Assembly (NCBI RefSeq): GCF_000732195.1
Contig: NZ_JNNU01000005.1
Location: 186,001-250,000, forward strand
DNA from: Neorhizobium vignae
GTDB taxonomy: Bacteria; Pseudomonadota; Alphaproteobacteria; Rhizobiales; Rhizobiaceae
Reading direction: 5' to 3'
DNA: 64,000 nt
Positions 27,227-36,935 of this stretch are shown here, in pieces. Position 1 is the first letter of the stretch; every line of letters starts with the position of its first letter. The translations under genes and the position numbers were made by a program. The notes under the pieces were generated by a model that had not been told where the DNA came from, searched no databases, and saw only the letters and a list, made by a program, of their open reading frames with translations.

Positions 27227-28078
27227 ATGTTTGTCCGCGTCCTTTGTGTCGCCGCCGCCGTTGCGTGCCTTCTTTCCTCCTGCGCCGGTCGCAGCCAGAC
27301 CGAGAGCGGCTCGCTTGCCACGTCATTTGCGCCCGCCAAGGGGCTTTCCTCATCCAACTCCTACAAAAAGGCCGAGGCGGATTCGCCGGTAGCGCTGACG
27401 CCGGTCGCCTGGGGTCGTTTCAACAAGCCCGGCAGCCTTTCCGGCCGCACCCTCACCGCCTCGTCGCTTTCCGACCTGAAACTCGCCGACAAGGAAGTCG
27501 TGTTGACCTTCGACGACGGCCCGATGCCGAAGAAGACGGAGAAGATCCTCTCCATCCTCGATGAATACGACGTCAAGGCGACCTTCCTGATGGTCGGGCA
27601 GATGGCCAAAGCCCATCCGGAGATCGCCCGCAAGGTGGTCAATGCCGGCCACACGATCGGCAGCCATACCTATCGTCATGCCGACCTGCAGCACCTTTCC
27701 TTCGATGCGGCCGTGGCCGAAATCGAAAAGGGGCGCGATGCGGTGACCAGCGTCACCCATGAGGATGCCGGCTTCTTCCGCTTCCCCTATCTCGCCGACA
27801 CCAGGCGCCTGCGCCATTGGGTCGCCTCAAACGGCATGGTTGTGCTGGACGTGCAGGTGGATTCCAAGGATTATTTCGGCGTCTCGCCGGCCGCCGTCGC
27901 GACGCGGACGATGAGTTCGCTGAGAGCGCACGGCAAGGGCATCATCCTGCTGCACGACATACATTCCCGCACGGCCGCCATGCTGCCGGCGCTGCTCACC
28001 CAGCTGGGCGCAGAAGGCTACAAGGTCGTTCGCCTGCGCCACAGCAATTCGTCGATGATGATGGCCTGGCTGAACTGA
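27227..28078 (+). CDS. Polysaccharide deacetylase (NodB homology domain), predicted lipoprotein
   Basis: A 283-residue protein with a lipoprotein signal (LLSSC, Cys19). A Ser/Ala-rich linker is followed by a NodB domain from about residue 90: TFDDGP (motif 1, Asp96/Asp97), SHTYRH (motif 2, His147/His151), RFPY (motif 3) and LLHDI (motif 5). These metal-dependent enzymes remove N-acetyl groups from chitooligosaccharides, peptidoglycan or other glycans. The lipid anchor suggests work at the envelope. It is convergent with holC. Confidence 0.9.
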   Translation: MFVRVLCVAAAVACLLSSCAGRSQTESGSLATSFAPAKGLSSSNSYKKAEADSPVALTPVAWGRFNKPGSLSGRTLTASSLSDLKLADKEVVLTFDDGPMPKKTEKILSILDEYDVKATFLMVGQMAKAHPEIARKVVNAGHTIGSHTYRHADLQHLSFDAAVAEIEKGRDAVTSVTHEDAGFFRFPYLADTRRLRHWVASNGMVVLDVQVDSKDYFGVSPAAVATRTMSSLRAHGKGIILLHDIHSRTAAMLPALLTQLGAEGYKVVRLRHSNSSMMMAWLN

Positions 28079-28096
28079 AGGACAGAATGCGCGGGG

Positions 28097-28546
28097 TCAG
28101 GCCTTCTTGACCCACCGCCCCTCTTCCGATTGCTGCCAGTAGGTCAGCGCATGCCCCTCGCCCTTCAGCTTCTTCCACTGGGCGCGGGCATTGTCGAGCT
28201 GGACGGTATCGTAGCCATCGAACATGAAAACGATGCGGTCATAGTCGGCGATCGGGGGCGGCTCGGCACCATCCACCAGAAAACGGACAGTCGCACCGTT
28301 GCCGTTTTCGGGGGCGGAGGTCAGCAGCACCGGCTGCGCCTCGGCCATCGGCGAGGCGTCGGTGCCATGCGGCAGAAAACTGTCCTCGCGAAAGGTCCAG
28401 AGATGCGCATCGAGAAAATCCCGACGCACATCGCCGCTCGTCTGCACCGCCACCTTCCAGCCGCGCTCGACGCTCTTTTCGAGAAGCGCCGGCAGCGCCT
28501 CCTCGAGCTTCGATTCGGTCAGGTGATAGAAGAGAACTTCGGTCAT
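28097..28546 (-). CDS. holC: DNA polymerase III subunit chi
   Basis: A 149-residue HolC, the clamp-loader-associated chi subunit that contacts SSB. It starts TEVLFYHLTES and has the conserved ALLEKSVERGWKV and a C-terminal QWKKLKGEGHALTYWQQ. No Shine-Dalgarno precedes ATG 28546; instead the 3' arm of an 18-bp inverted repeat ends 3 bp before it. The pepA stop lies in the other arm, so holC translation may depend on pepA ribosomes. pepA-holC order is common in proteobacteria. Confidence 0.93.
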   Translation of the reverse strand: MTEVLFYHLTESKLEEALPALLEKSVERGWKVAVQTSGDVRRDFLDAHLWTFREDSFLPHGTDASPMAEAQPVLLTSAPENGNGATVRFLVDGAEPPPIADYDRIVFMFDGYDTVQLDNARAQWKKLKGEGHALTYWQQSEEGRWVKKA

Positions 28547-28549
28547 CAC

Positions 28550-28599
28550 GGTTGAGAACCCATATTTTCGTTGAACCCGACAAATATGGGTTCTCAACC
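28550..28599. repeat. 18-bp perfect inverted repeat between pepA and holC
   Basis: Arms at 28550-28567 and 28582-28599 are exact complements (GGTTGAGAACCCATATTT in the left arm) with a 14-nt loop. In the minus-strand mRNA the first arm contains the pepA stop codon and the second ends 3 nt before the holC ATG. It has no U-tract, so it is probably not a simple terminator; it may gate holC translation or process the message. Confidence 0.85.
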
Positions 28600-30087
28600 C
28601 ACCTCGTAGTGCGTCCGCACGAGTTCGTCCAGCAGCCGGACGCCGTAGCCGGATCCCCAGGACTGGTTGATTTCGCTCGACGGCGAGTTCATAGCGGTGC
28701 CGGCAATGTCGAGATGCGCCCAGGGGGTCTCGCCGACGAAGCGCTTGAGCAGCTGCGCTGCGGTGATCGATCCGGCATAACGCCCGCCGGTATTCTTCAT
28801 GTCGGCGAATTTCGAATCGATCAGCTTGTCGTATTCCTTGCCGAGCGGCATGCGCCACAGGCGCTCGCCGGTGACGTCCCCGACGCCGGCCAACTGGCCG
28901 GCCAGCGTGTCGTCGTTGGAGAACAGCCCCGCTTGCAGATTGCCGAGCGCCACAAGGATCGCGCCGGTCAGGGTGGCGAGATTGATCATGAAACGCGGCT
29001 TGAAGCGATCGTTGCAATAGTGAAGCGCATCGGCAAGCACCAGCCGGCCTTCCGCATCGGTGTTGATGATCTCGATCGTCTGGCCCGACATGGTGGTGAC
29101 GATGTCGCCTGGCCGCTGGGCATTGCCGTCAGGCATGTTCTCGACGAGGCCGAGAATGCCGATCGCGTTGACCTTGGCCTTGCGGGCGGCGAGCGTATGC
29201 ATGAGGCCGATTACGGCGGCGGCGCCGCCCATGTCGCCCTTCATGTCCTCCATGCCGGCGCCCGGCTTGATCGAAATGCCGCCGGTATCGAAAACGACGC
29301 CCTTGCCGATGAAGGCGACCGGCGCATCCTTCGGCTTGCCGCCCTTCCATTGCATGATGGCAAGCCGCGGTGGCCGGACTGACCCCTGCGCCACGCCGAG
29401 AAGCGCGCCCATGCCGAGCTTCTTCATCTCCTTCTCGGTGAGGATCTCCACCTCGACGCCGAGCTTCTCCAGTTCCTTGGCCTTGTCCGCGAACTCGACC
29501 GGCCCGAGCACGTTCGGCGGCAGGTTGACGAGTTCGCGGGCCAAAAGCACGCCGCCGGCAATAGCTTCGGATTCGGCGAAAGCCTTCTTGGCGGCCGCAG
29601 GCTCGGCTGTGACGATCGTCACCTTCACCGTCTTCGGCGCCTTTTCCTCGTCGTCGCCCTTCTTCGTCTTGTAGGTGTCGAAACTGTAGGCCCGCAGCAG
29701 CATGCCGAGCGCGAAGCCGGCCAGTTCGGCAGCGCCGACGGCCAGGCCGGGCACATCCGTGAAGATCGCCACCCTGGTCATCGACTTGACCGTGGAAGCG
29801 GCAATTCCGCCCGCCTTCAGCCAGTCGTAGGCGGTCAGCGTCTCGGCCTTGCCGAGGCCCAGCACCACCAGCCGGTCGGCGGGAGATCCCTGCGGCGCGA
29901 TAAGGTCCAGCGTCGACATCGGCTTGCCGGAAAACTTCGCGATCTCCGCCGCCCGGGTCACGATGCCGGCGGGGTCGGCCTCGGCGGCCCCCGCCGCAGG
30001 CCCGTCGCCGGCAAGCTTGAGCTGGATGGCAAGGCCTCCATCGATCTTGGCGGACTTGGCGAAGGAGATATCGAATTTCACGGACAT
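28594..30087 (-). CDS. pepA: Leucyl aminopeptidase (cytosol aminopeptidase)
   Basis: A 497-residue M17 metallopeptidase that removes N-terminal residues in the cytosol; PepA can also bind DNA in some bacteria. The two-metal site is visible: [15 protein letters not shown], then the M17 signature [14 protein letters not shown]. The variable N-terminal domain is of normal length. TGGAG precedes ATG 30087. It is the first gene of the pepA-holC unit and diverges from the PAP2 phosphatase gene. Confidence 0.96.
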   Translation of the reverse strand: MSVKFDISFAKSAKIDGGLAIQLKLAGDGPAAGAAEADPAGIVTRAAEIAKFSGKPMSTLDLIAPQGSPADRLVVLGLGKAETLTAYDWLKAGGIAASTVKSMTRVAIFTDVPGLAVGAAELAGFALGMLLRAYSFDTYKTKKGDDEEKAPKTVKVTIVTAEPAAAKKAFAESEAIAGGVLLARELVNLPPNVLGPVEFADKAKELEKLGVEVEILTEKEMKKLGMGALLGVAQGSVRPPRLAIMQWKGGKPKDAPVAFIGKGVVFDTGGISIKPGAGMEDMKGDMGGAAAVIGLMHTLAARKAKVNAIGILGLVENMPDGNAQRPGDIVTTMSGQTIEIINTDAEGRLVLADALHYCNDRFKPRFMINLATLTGAILVALGNLQAGLFSNDDTLAGQLAGVGDVTGERLWRMPLGKEYDKLIDSKFADMKNTGGRYAGSITAAQLLKRFVGETPWAHLDIAGTAMNSPSSEINQSWGSGYGVRLLDELVRTHYEVG

Positions 30088-30319
30088 TGCGACTCCAGGA
30101 GGCTTTCGAAGGGAACGCGGCGATCATCGCCGTTTCGGCTTGAAGCGCAAGGGCGAGAAGTCACAACCGCGTCAACCCGGAATCGGGTCCCCTGTCCCGA
30201 CGCGTCAAAAAGCCCGATTTCGGGCGCGGACATTCCCGGCTATCGGCAGACGGCCCTGTTCAAATTCCGCGCGTCTTGCTCTAGGGTCGCGCCGCCTGAT
30301 GACCACCGGATCAATTCGC

Positions 30320-31111
30320 ATGACCTCGCCCTCCCCTACCGTCTCCGACCGGCTTGCCGCCGTTCGACGATTCTTCGCCAGACCGAAGGGATGGTTCATT
30401 ATGCTGATGGCACTCTGGTGGGTGCTGCTGGCGGTCTTTTACCTGGCACCCCAGATCGACCTTGCCGTGGCGCGCGCCTTCTTCGCCCAAGCCGCCTGTG
30501 GCGAGGCTATCGAACAAGGCCGGGTCTGCGGCAGTTTTCCCTATGGTGGCGAAACCGTCTTCGTCCTGATCCGCCGCGTTCTCTTCTACCTGCCGGCGCT
30601 TGTCGCGATCTATCTCCTCTACCGGCTGATCGCCAACCTGCAACACCACGGCAAGTCGTACAGCCCGCGCAAGACGCGGGATTATTCGATCGCCCTGATT
30701 TCCTTCCTGATCGGCCCCTATGTGCTGGTCAACCTGATCCTGAAGCAGGTCTCCAACCGGCCCCGCCCCTACGAGACCGACCTTTTCGGCGGCAAGGACG
30801 TGTTCACGCCGGCGGGCGATTTCGGCGGCGCCTGCGCCGGCAATTGTTCCTTCATTTCCGGCGAGGCGGCGGGCGCCGGGTGGCTGGCCTGCCTCATCGT
30901 TTTACTGCCGAAACCGCTGCGTCCGGTGCTCGGCCCGCCGCTGATCGCCATCTCGCTGATCTCGCCGGCGCTCAGGACCTCCTTCGGCGGCCATTACTTT
31001 TCGGACGTGACGCTTGGCTGGCTGTCGTCGGTGGTGGTCTATGCAGCGGTGGCTGCGTGTTTCGAAATGTCACAGCGAAGAAGAAAACGGAATTCGCAAA
31101 CAAATTTGTGA
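30320..31111 (+). CDS. PAP2-family lipid phosphatase (LpxE/LpxF-like)
   Basis: A 263-residue membrane protein with about six hydrophobic segments and the three PAP2 motifs: KQVSNRPRP (Lys142, Arg147, Pro148), CSFISGEA (Ser180-Gly181-Glu182) and RTSFGGHYFSD (His225, Asp229). Motif 2 has SGE in place of the usual SGH. From memory, LpxF-type lipid A 4'-phosphatases also carry Glu there. The neighbouring lptF/lptG/lptD genes fit a role in lipid A or undecaprenyl lipid metabolism. The start ATG 30320 lacks a strong Shine-Dalgarno; the upstream open frame lies over the pepA promoter side and is ignored. Confidence 0.82.
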   Translation: MTSPSPTVSDRLAAVRRFFARPKGWFIMLMALWWVLLAVFYLAPQIDLAVARAFFAQAACGEAIEQGRVCGSFPYGGETVFVLIRRVLFYLPALVAIYLLYRLIANLQHHGKSYSPRKTRDYSIALISFLIGPYVLVNLILKQVSNRPRPYETDLFGGKDVFTPAGDFGGACAGNCSFISGEAAGAGWLACLIVLLPKPLRPVLGPPLIAISLISPALRTSFGGHYFSDVTLGWLSSVVVYAAVAACFEMSQRRRKRNSQTNL

Positions 31112-31225
31112 CGCAGCCCCTGTCGCAAAGCTGATCTCAATCGCTTAGATAGGCGCGACCGTCGTCTCGGGGTAACTAGCTGTCACCACTCCCCGGGTGA
31201 CGTTGTGCAAGGTATCTAGGCCGGA

Positions 31226-32401
31226 ATGAAGCTTCTCGAAGTCTACATATTGCGCCGGATTTTTCAGATGTTCCTGGTGACGCTCCTGCCGGTGCTCACC
31301 ATCATCTGGACCATCCAGGTGCTGGGACGCATCAACCTGGTCACCGACACCGGCCAGTCGATGGGCTCGTTCGCGACCCTTGCCACCTTTATCCTGCCGA
31401 CCATTATCCCCGTCGTGCTGCCCTTCGCGCTCGTCATCGGTATCACCCAGACGCTGACGGCGATGAACAACGATTCGGAGCTGCCCGTCATCGACGCTGC
31501 CGGCGCGTCGCGCAGCATCATTTACCGGCCGGTGCTGATGCTCGGGCTGGCGCTTAGTGTCTTCTCGTTCCTGGTGACGAATTTCGTCGAGCCGCCGTCT
31601 CGCGTCGCGGCCCGCCAGATGGTCGCCGCCGCTTACGCCGACCTGCTCTCCTCGGTCATCGAGGAAAAAACCTTCCGCAGCATCGAGCCGGGGCTCTACG
31701 TGCAGATCTCGGAGCGTCATTCCGGCCGGGTGCTCAAAGGCCTGTTCGTCGTCGATTATCGCGACCCGAATTTCGACCTCATCTATTACGCCCGCGAGGG
31801 ATCGATCGACGAAAGCGGTACCTCGCTCACCATGCGTGACGGCGAGGTCCACCGCAAATCCCCCGACGGACGCATTTCGATCATCAAGTTCGTCTCCTAC
31901 GCCTTCGATCTGTCGGCGATGGCGAAGGCGGAAGGCGGTCTGCCGCAATATTCGACCGACCGCAGCCTCGCCTTCCTTCTGAACCCGGATCCGAACGATC
32001 CGGTCTATCAGAAATCGCCGGACGCCTATCGGTCGGAACTGCACAGGCGCCTCTCCGACTGGCTTTTCCCGATCACCTTCGCGCTGATCTCGCTGGTCAT
32101 TGCCGGCAGCACCCGCTCGCACCGGCAGACCCGGGTCCATCCGATGGTGTTTGCGCTTTTCCTCGCTTTCGGCGTGCGCTGGCTCGGGTTCTCGGCCACC
32201 AACATGGTCGAACGCCACCCGCTCTACACCCCGCTCCCCTACGCGGTGCCGATCGTCTTCTCGCTGATCGCGATCTTCATGCTTGCCACCAACCGGCAGT
32301 TCTCGGCGCCGCGCTTCATCGCTCGCGGCATCTCCCGCCTGGCCGGCAGCCTGCAGCGGCGCATGCCCGCCTCGCGGACTTCGGGTGGAGGTACGGCATG
32401 A
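31226..32401 (+). CDS. lptF: LPS export ABC transporter permease LptF
   Basis: 391 residues. The YjgP/YjgQ architecture is present: three N-terminal hydrophobic segments, a periplasmic beta-jellyroll domain (about residues 130-260), then three C-terminal segments. With LptG and the LptB ATPase (not in the window) it extracts LPS from the inner membrane. Its stop overlaps the lptG start by ATGA. First gene of the lptF-lptG-lptD-surA-pdxA-rsmA run. Confidence 0.94.
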   Translation: MKLLEVYILRRIFQMFLVTLLPVLTIIWTIQVLGRINLVTDTGQSMGSFATLATFILPTIIPVVLPFALVIGITQTLTAMNNDSELPVIDAAGASRSIIYRPVLMLGLALSVFSFLVTNFVEPPSRVAARQMVAAAYADLLSSVIEEKTFRSIEPGLYVQISERHSGRVLKGLFVVDYRDPNFDLIYYAREGSIDESGTSLTMRDGEVHRKSPDGRISIIKFVSYAFDLSAMAKAEGGLPQYSTDRSLAFLLNPDPNDPVYQKSPDAYRSELHRRLSDWLFPITFALISLVIAGSTRSHRQTRVHPMVFALFLAFGVRWLGFSATNMVERHPLYTPLPYAVPIVFSLIAIFMLATNRQFSAPRFIARGISRLAGSLQRRMPASRTSGGGTA

Positions 32402-33486
32402 TCTTCACAACGCTCGGCCGGTATTTCTTCCGTCGTTATATCATCACAGCGCTGTGGTTTCTGCTCGGCGTCGGCGCCATCATCTTCCTCGCCGACTTCA
32501 GCGAAACCAGCCGCCGCATGTCCGGCTTCAGCGGCTACACGGTCTCGGCCGGGCTGGCGATGACCGCCATGCGCGTGCCGCTCATCCTGCAGCAGACCAT
32601 CCCGACGCTCAGCCTCTTTATCGGCATGACGGTGCTGATCGCACTCAACCGCCGCTACGAACTGGTGGTGACGCGCGCCGCCGGCATTTCCGTTTGGCAG
32701 TTCATCTCGCCCTTCGTCATCGGAGCGTTTCTGATGGGGCTCGCAACCTTGCTTGTGATCAATCCTCTCGCCGCCTGGGGCCAGCGCGAATCCGCTTCCA
32801 TGGAGGCAAGCTGGCGCGAAGCGAGCAACCGCTCGCGTGCGTCCACCTTCATTCCCTGGATCCGCCAGATCAGCGGCGACGACGATACGGTCATAGGCGC
32901 CAAGAGCTATCAGGAAAAGGGAACGCGGCTTGTCGACGTCGTGGCTTTCCAGTTCGACAAGGACGGCCGCGTGGTCATGCGGCTGGACGCCAAGACCGCA
33001 AAATTGGAAGATGGTTACTGGCTGCTTAACGAGGTTTTGGAAAACCGGCCGGGCGAAATTCCGGTGCGTCGCGAGACAGCACAGGTTCGCACCAAGTTGA
33101 AGCAGGAATATATCCAAGAGAGCCTGGCGCAGCCTGATACTGTTGCGTTTTTTGATCTTTCCAGAAAAATCGAGGTCAGCAAATCTTTCGGCATTCCCAC
33201 AAAGGCGCTGGAGACGCAGTACCACTCGCTGCTCTCGCTGCCGATCCTGCTCGTGGCAATGACTCTCATTGCTGCAACAGTCTCATTAAAATTCAGTCGG
33301 TTCGCCCAGTCCCGCTCCGTGATTCTGGGTGGAATAGTTTCTGGCTTCGTGCTTTATGTCGTCACGGTGCTTGTGAAGGCATTCGGAAGCAGCGGGGCAA
33401 TTCCTCCTTTCGTGGCGGTCTGGATTCCAGTGATCGTCGCGACGGCACTGGGGACGACGATTCTGCTTCATCAGGAGGATGGCTAG
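32398..33486 (+). CDS. lptG: LPS export ABC transporter permease LptG
   Basis: 362 residues with the same six-helix plus periplasmic-domain layout as LptF, starting IFTTLGRYFFRRYIITA, typical of LptG. The C-terminal helices have SRSVILGGIVSGFVLYVV-like character. It overlaps lptF (ATGA) and lptD (the G of the TAG stop begins the GTG start), so the three Lpt genes are translationally linked. Confidence 0.94.
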   Translation: MIFTTLGRYFFRRYIITALWFLLGVGAIIFLADFSETSRRMSGFSGYTVSAGLAMTAMRVPLILQQTIPTLSLFIGMTVLIALNRRYELVVTRAAGISVWQFISPFVIGAFLMGLATLLVINPLAAWGQRESASMEASWREASNRSRASTFIPWIRQISGDDDTVIGAKSYQEKGTRLVDVVAFQFDKDGRVVMRLDAKTAKLEDGYWLLNEVLENRPGEIPVRRETAQVRTKLKQEYIQESLAQPDTVAFFDLSRKIEVSKSFGIPTKALETQYHSLLSLPILLVAMTLIAATVSLKFSRFAQSRSVILGGIVSGFVLYVVTVLVKAFGSSGAIPPFVAVWIPVIVATALGTTILLHQEDG

Positions 33487-35813
33487 TGGCGGTAAGTGAC
33501 CGCAAACATATAAGACGGCTCGCCGCCGCCCTGCTGACAGGTGTGTCTGTATGCGTACTCGGCGTATCCGCAACGGTCGTGCAGGCTCAGGGTCTGGTGC
33601 CTCAGGCAGCGGACGGCGCCAAGATGCTGCTGCGCGCCAATGAGCTCGTCTACAATCAGGACGCCGAGGTGGTCACCGCGACCGGTGGCGTGCAGATCTA
33701 TTACAACCGCTACAAGATGGTGGCGCAGCGCGTTCAGTACGATCAGAAGAGCGGCCGCGTCATGGCGACCGGCAATATCGAGCTGATCGAGCCGGGCGGC
33801 AGCCGCGTCTATGCCGAGCAGATGGACGTCACCGACAGCTTCGGCGAAGGTTTCATCAACGCGCTTCGCGTCGAGACCACCGACAATACCCGCCTTGCCG
33901 CCGAGAGCGCCGAGCGCCAGCCCGGCGACCTGATGGTGCTCAACAATACCGTCTACACCGCATGCCTTCCCTGCGCCCAAACGCCGGGCAAGGCTCCGCT
34001 CTGGCAGGTCAAGGCGCAACGGGTAGTCCGCAATGGCCAGACCCATACGATCCGGCTTGAAAACGCCCAGTTCGAACTGTTCGGCCTGCCGATCGGTCGC
34101 CTGCCCTTCGCGATCGAGGTGCCGGACGAAACGGTCGAGCGCAAGTCGGGCCTTCTGTTCCCTCAGTACAGCGCGAGCGACAATCTCGGCTTCGGCGTGA
34201 CGGTGCCCTACTATCACGTGTTCTCGCCGAGCATGGATGCGACTCTCAGCCCTACCTATTATTCCAACCAGGGGCTGCTGCTTCAGGGCGAGATCCGCAA
34301 CAAGTTCGAGACAGGCGAACATACGTTCCGCTTCGCCGGTATCCATCAGAACGATCCGGAAGCCTTCGATCCGAATACCAGCGACCGGGCTGCGGATAAC
34401 CGCCTCATGGCCGCCTCCAAGGGCGAGTTCAAGATCAATCCGCGCTGGACGTTCGGCTGGAACGTCATGACCCAGAGCGACAACAACTTTTCGCGGACCT
34501 ACAAGTTGACGGGCGTCGGCGGCGGCACGTTCACCAACGACATCTATCTCACCGGGTTGGGGACACGGAACTATTTCGACCTGCACAACTATTATTTCAA
34601 CATCCAGGACGACACATATAGCAACACGGCCGAACAGAAGCAGGCGATTGTCTATCCCTCGCTCGACTACACCTACTACGCGCCGGAACCTATCCTCGGC
34701 GGCGAGCTTTCGATCACTTCCAACATTACCAACCTGTCCCGTCGTGAAGACGACTGGTACAGGGAGGGCACGACCAATCGTTTCCCGGGTCTTGAAGGCA
34801 GCTACAGCCGCTTGACCGTGGAAGCGGAATGGAAGCGCACCTTCAACACGCTCGACGGACTGCTGCTGACGCCGATCCTCGCCGCCCGCGGCGACGGCAT
34901 CCGCCATACCGGTTCCGGCACGCCGGGTGCCTATTTCGGCGACATGGAGTCTGAAGGTGCCAACGGCCGTTACATGCTCACGGCCGGTCTCGAGGCGCGC
35001 TATCCGATCCTGCTGACCACCGAAAACAGCAGCCATATCATCGAGCCGATTGCACAGATCTTCGCGCGTCCCGACGAGCAGATGGCCGGCGGATTGCCGA
35101 ACGAGGATGCGCAGAGCTTCGTCTTCGACGCCACCAGCCTTTTCGAGCGCGACAAGTTCTCGGGCTTCGACCGTGTCGAAGGCGGTACGCGCGCCAATGT
35201 CGGGCTCCGTTATACAGGTACGTTCGCCAACGGCATGGGCGTGCGCAGCATTGTCGGCCAGTCCTACCAGATTGCCGGGCAGAATTCGTTCGCGACCGAA
35301 GACCTGGTTCAGGCTGGCGCCAATTCCGGGCTTGAAACGCGCCGGTCCGACTATGTCGCGATGGCGGCCATCGACCTGCCGCAGGGCTTCACGATCGGAG
35401 CAAACGCCCGCTTCGACGAGAAGACATTCGCGATCAAGCGCACCGATGCCTCGCTTGGCTATACGACGCCGCGGGTGAGCGGCACGCTGGTCTATACGCA
35501 GGTCGATGCTCAGCCGGAATACGGCTCGGACGACGCGCAAGACGTGCTGAAGCACTCGATGAGCTTCCGGATCAACGAGAACTGGGCGCTTGCCGGCACG
35601 GCGACCTGGGATCTCGCGGACAAGGAACTGGTCCGGCGCGGCATCGGCATCAGCTATGCGGACGAGTGCACGATCTTTACGGTCGCCTATTCGGACAAGC
35701 CGTCGGACACGGCGGCCAACGACTGGACCGTCAGCGCCCGCCTGAGCTTCCGCACGCTCGGCGATATCAGCGTCGGCTCGACCGAGGGTTTCGATCAGGA
35801 CTACCGCTACTGA
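33486..35813 (+). CDS. lptD: LPS-assembly outer membrane protein LptD
   Basis: 775 residues. Signal peptide to about residue 34 (ATVVQAQ). The OstA/LptA-like N-terminal domain (VYNQDAEVVTATGGVQIYYN, then RVYAEQMDVTD) is followed by a large beta-barrel ending in FDQDYRY, an aromatic C terminus recognised by the Bam machine. LptD with the lipoprotein LptE inserts LPS into the outer leaflet. It starts at GTG 33486, with AGGAGG upstream, overlapping the lptG stop by one base. Confidence 0.94.
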   Translation: MAVSDRKHIRRLAAALLTGVSVCVLGVSATVVQAQGLVPQAADGAKMLLRANELVYNQDAEVVTATGGVQIYYNRYKMVAQRVQYDQKSGRVMATGNIELIEPGGSRVYAEQMDVTDSFGEGFINALRVETTDNTRLAAESAERQPGDLMVLNNTVYTACLPCAQTPGKAPLWQVKAQRVVRNGQTHTIRLENAQFELFGLPIGRLPFAIEVPDETVERKSGLLFPQYSASDNLGFGVTVPYYHVFSPSMDATLSPTYYSNQGLLLQGEIRNKFETGEHTFRFAGIHQNDPEAFDPNTSDRAADNRLMAASKGEFKINPRWTFGWNVMTQSDNNFSRTYKLTGVGGGTFTNDIYLTGLGTRNYFDLHNYYFNIQDDTYSNTAEQKQAIVYPSLDYTYYAPEPILGGELSITSNITNLSRREDDWYREGTTNRFPGLEGSYSRLTVEAEWKRTFNTLDGLLLTPILAARGDGIRHTGSGTPGAYFGDMESEGANGRYMLTAGLEARYPILLTTENSSHIIEPIAQIFARPDEQMAGGLPNEDAQSFVFDATSLFERDKFSGFDRVEGGTRANVGLRYTGTFANGMGVRSIVGQSYQIAGQNSFATEDLVQAGANSGLETRRSDYVAMAAIDLPQGFTIGANARFDEKTFAIKRTDASLGYTTPRVSGTLVYTQVDAQPEYGSDDAQDVLKHSMSFRINENWALAGTATWDLADKELVRRGIGISYADECTIFTVAYSDKPSDTAANDWTVSARLSFRTLGDISVGSTEGFDQDYRY

Positions 35814-35946
35814 CGTAGCGGCTTGTCCGATCGGCTGACCGTCATCGTTTCGCCGCAAGAATTGTGCAAGCGGTCGCAAATAGAGTATGAAATGCGAGGC
35901 CGGTCGGGCTCAAGTGCCCACCGGGGCGGGAAAAGGGATTGGTATC

Positions 35947-36891
35947 ATGTTCGCAATGACCGCAACGCGTAAGCTGGTGCTGGCCGCGGCCGCTTTGGCC
36001 GCCTCGGTCGTCATTCAGCCCGCCGCCCAGCAGGCCCAGGCCGCCAGCGAAGTTTCGGCCGTCGTCAACCGGACGGCGATCACCAGCACCGACGTCGGCC
36101 GGCGCGTCGCCTTCCTGCGCCTTCAGCGCCAGAAGGCAGATGCCAAGACGGCGCGTGAGGCGCTGGTGGATGAAGCGCTGAAGCGCCAGGAAATTTCCCG
36201 CGTGAAGATGTCGGTCAGCACCGAGGACGTCGACAAGGCGTTCGAGCGGTTTGCCGCCGGCAACAAGCTGAGCGTGGCGCAGATGAGCCAGATCCTCGAT
36301 AAAGCCGGTGTCGGTGTCGAGCATTTCAAGAATTACATCGCCGTGCAGATGAGTTGGCCACGATTGGTCAACGCCCGCTACGGCGGTTCGCGCGGTCGCA
36401 TGTCGAGCCAGGAACTCGTCACGCGCATGATGGAGAACAAGGAAAAGCCGGTCACGACCGAATATTTCCTGCAGCAGGTGATTTTTGTCGTGCCGCCGGC
36501 CAAGCGCAACGCCATTCTCGCCAAGCGCCAGAAGGAAGCGAACACCGCGCGCTCCAAATTCCCGGGCTGCGAGCAATCCAAGGATTTCGCCGCGACCATG
36601 CTGGACGTGTCGATCCGCGACCTCGGCCGCGTTCTCGCCCCTGAACTGCCGGCCGACTGGAAGCCGCTGATCGAGAAGACGGCCGATGGCGGCACGACGG
36701 GCACCCGCGTCACCGAACGCGGCGTCGAGTTCCTGGCCATCTGCAAACAGCGCCAGGTATCGGACGATCTTGCGGCGGAAGTCGTCTTCCGCGCCGAGGA
36801 TCTCGGCAAGGAAAAGAAGGGCGCTCCCGACCCCAACGACAAGAAATATCTCGATGACCTTCGCAGCAAGGCCCAGATCGAGTATCGCTGA
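35947..36891 (+). CDS. SurA-like periplasmic chaperone / peptidyl-prolyl isomerase
   Basis: About 314 residues with a signal peptide (residues 1-33, ending QQAQA) and a SurA N-terminal helical chaperone domain (ASEVSAVVNRTAITSTDVGR). A shortened C-terminal part, about residues 155-310, is weakly parvulin-like and lacks a clear complete PPIase signature. SurA helps fold LptD and other barrel proteins, which suits its place directly after lptD. ATG 35947 was chosen for its signal peptide; an earlier frame start at 35887 does not fit. Confidence 0.85.
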   Translation: MFAMTATRKLVLAAAALAASVVIQPAAQQAQAASEVSAVVNRTAITSTDVGRRVAFLRLQRQKADAKTAREALVDEALKRQEISRVKMSVSTEDVDKAFERFAAGNKLSVAQMSQILDKAGVGVEHFKNYIAVQMSWPRLVNARYGGSRGRMSSQELVTRMMENKEKPVTTEYFLQQVIFVVPPAKRNAILAKRQKEANTARSKFPGCEQSKDFAATMLDVSIRDLGRVLAPELPADWKPLIEKTADGGTTGTRVTERGVEFLAICKQRQVSDDLAAEVVFRAEDLGKEKKGAPDPNDKKYLDDLRSKAQIEYR

Positions 36892-36935
36892 GATACATCG
36901 CTGATCTCGACACTTAAGTCATTTTCGGAGCCGTA

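Noticed and set aside
33483-35879. Long open frame antisense to lptD
   Set aside because: LptD on the plus strand has a signal peptide, OstA domain and barrel. The opposite frame has no domain and comes from GC-rich codon bias.
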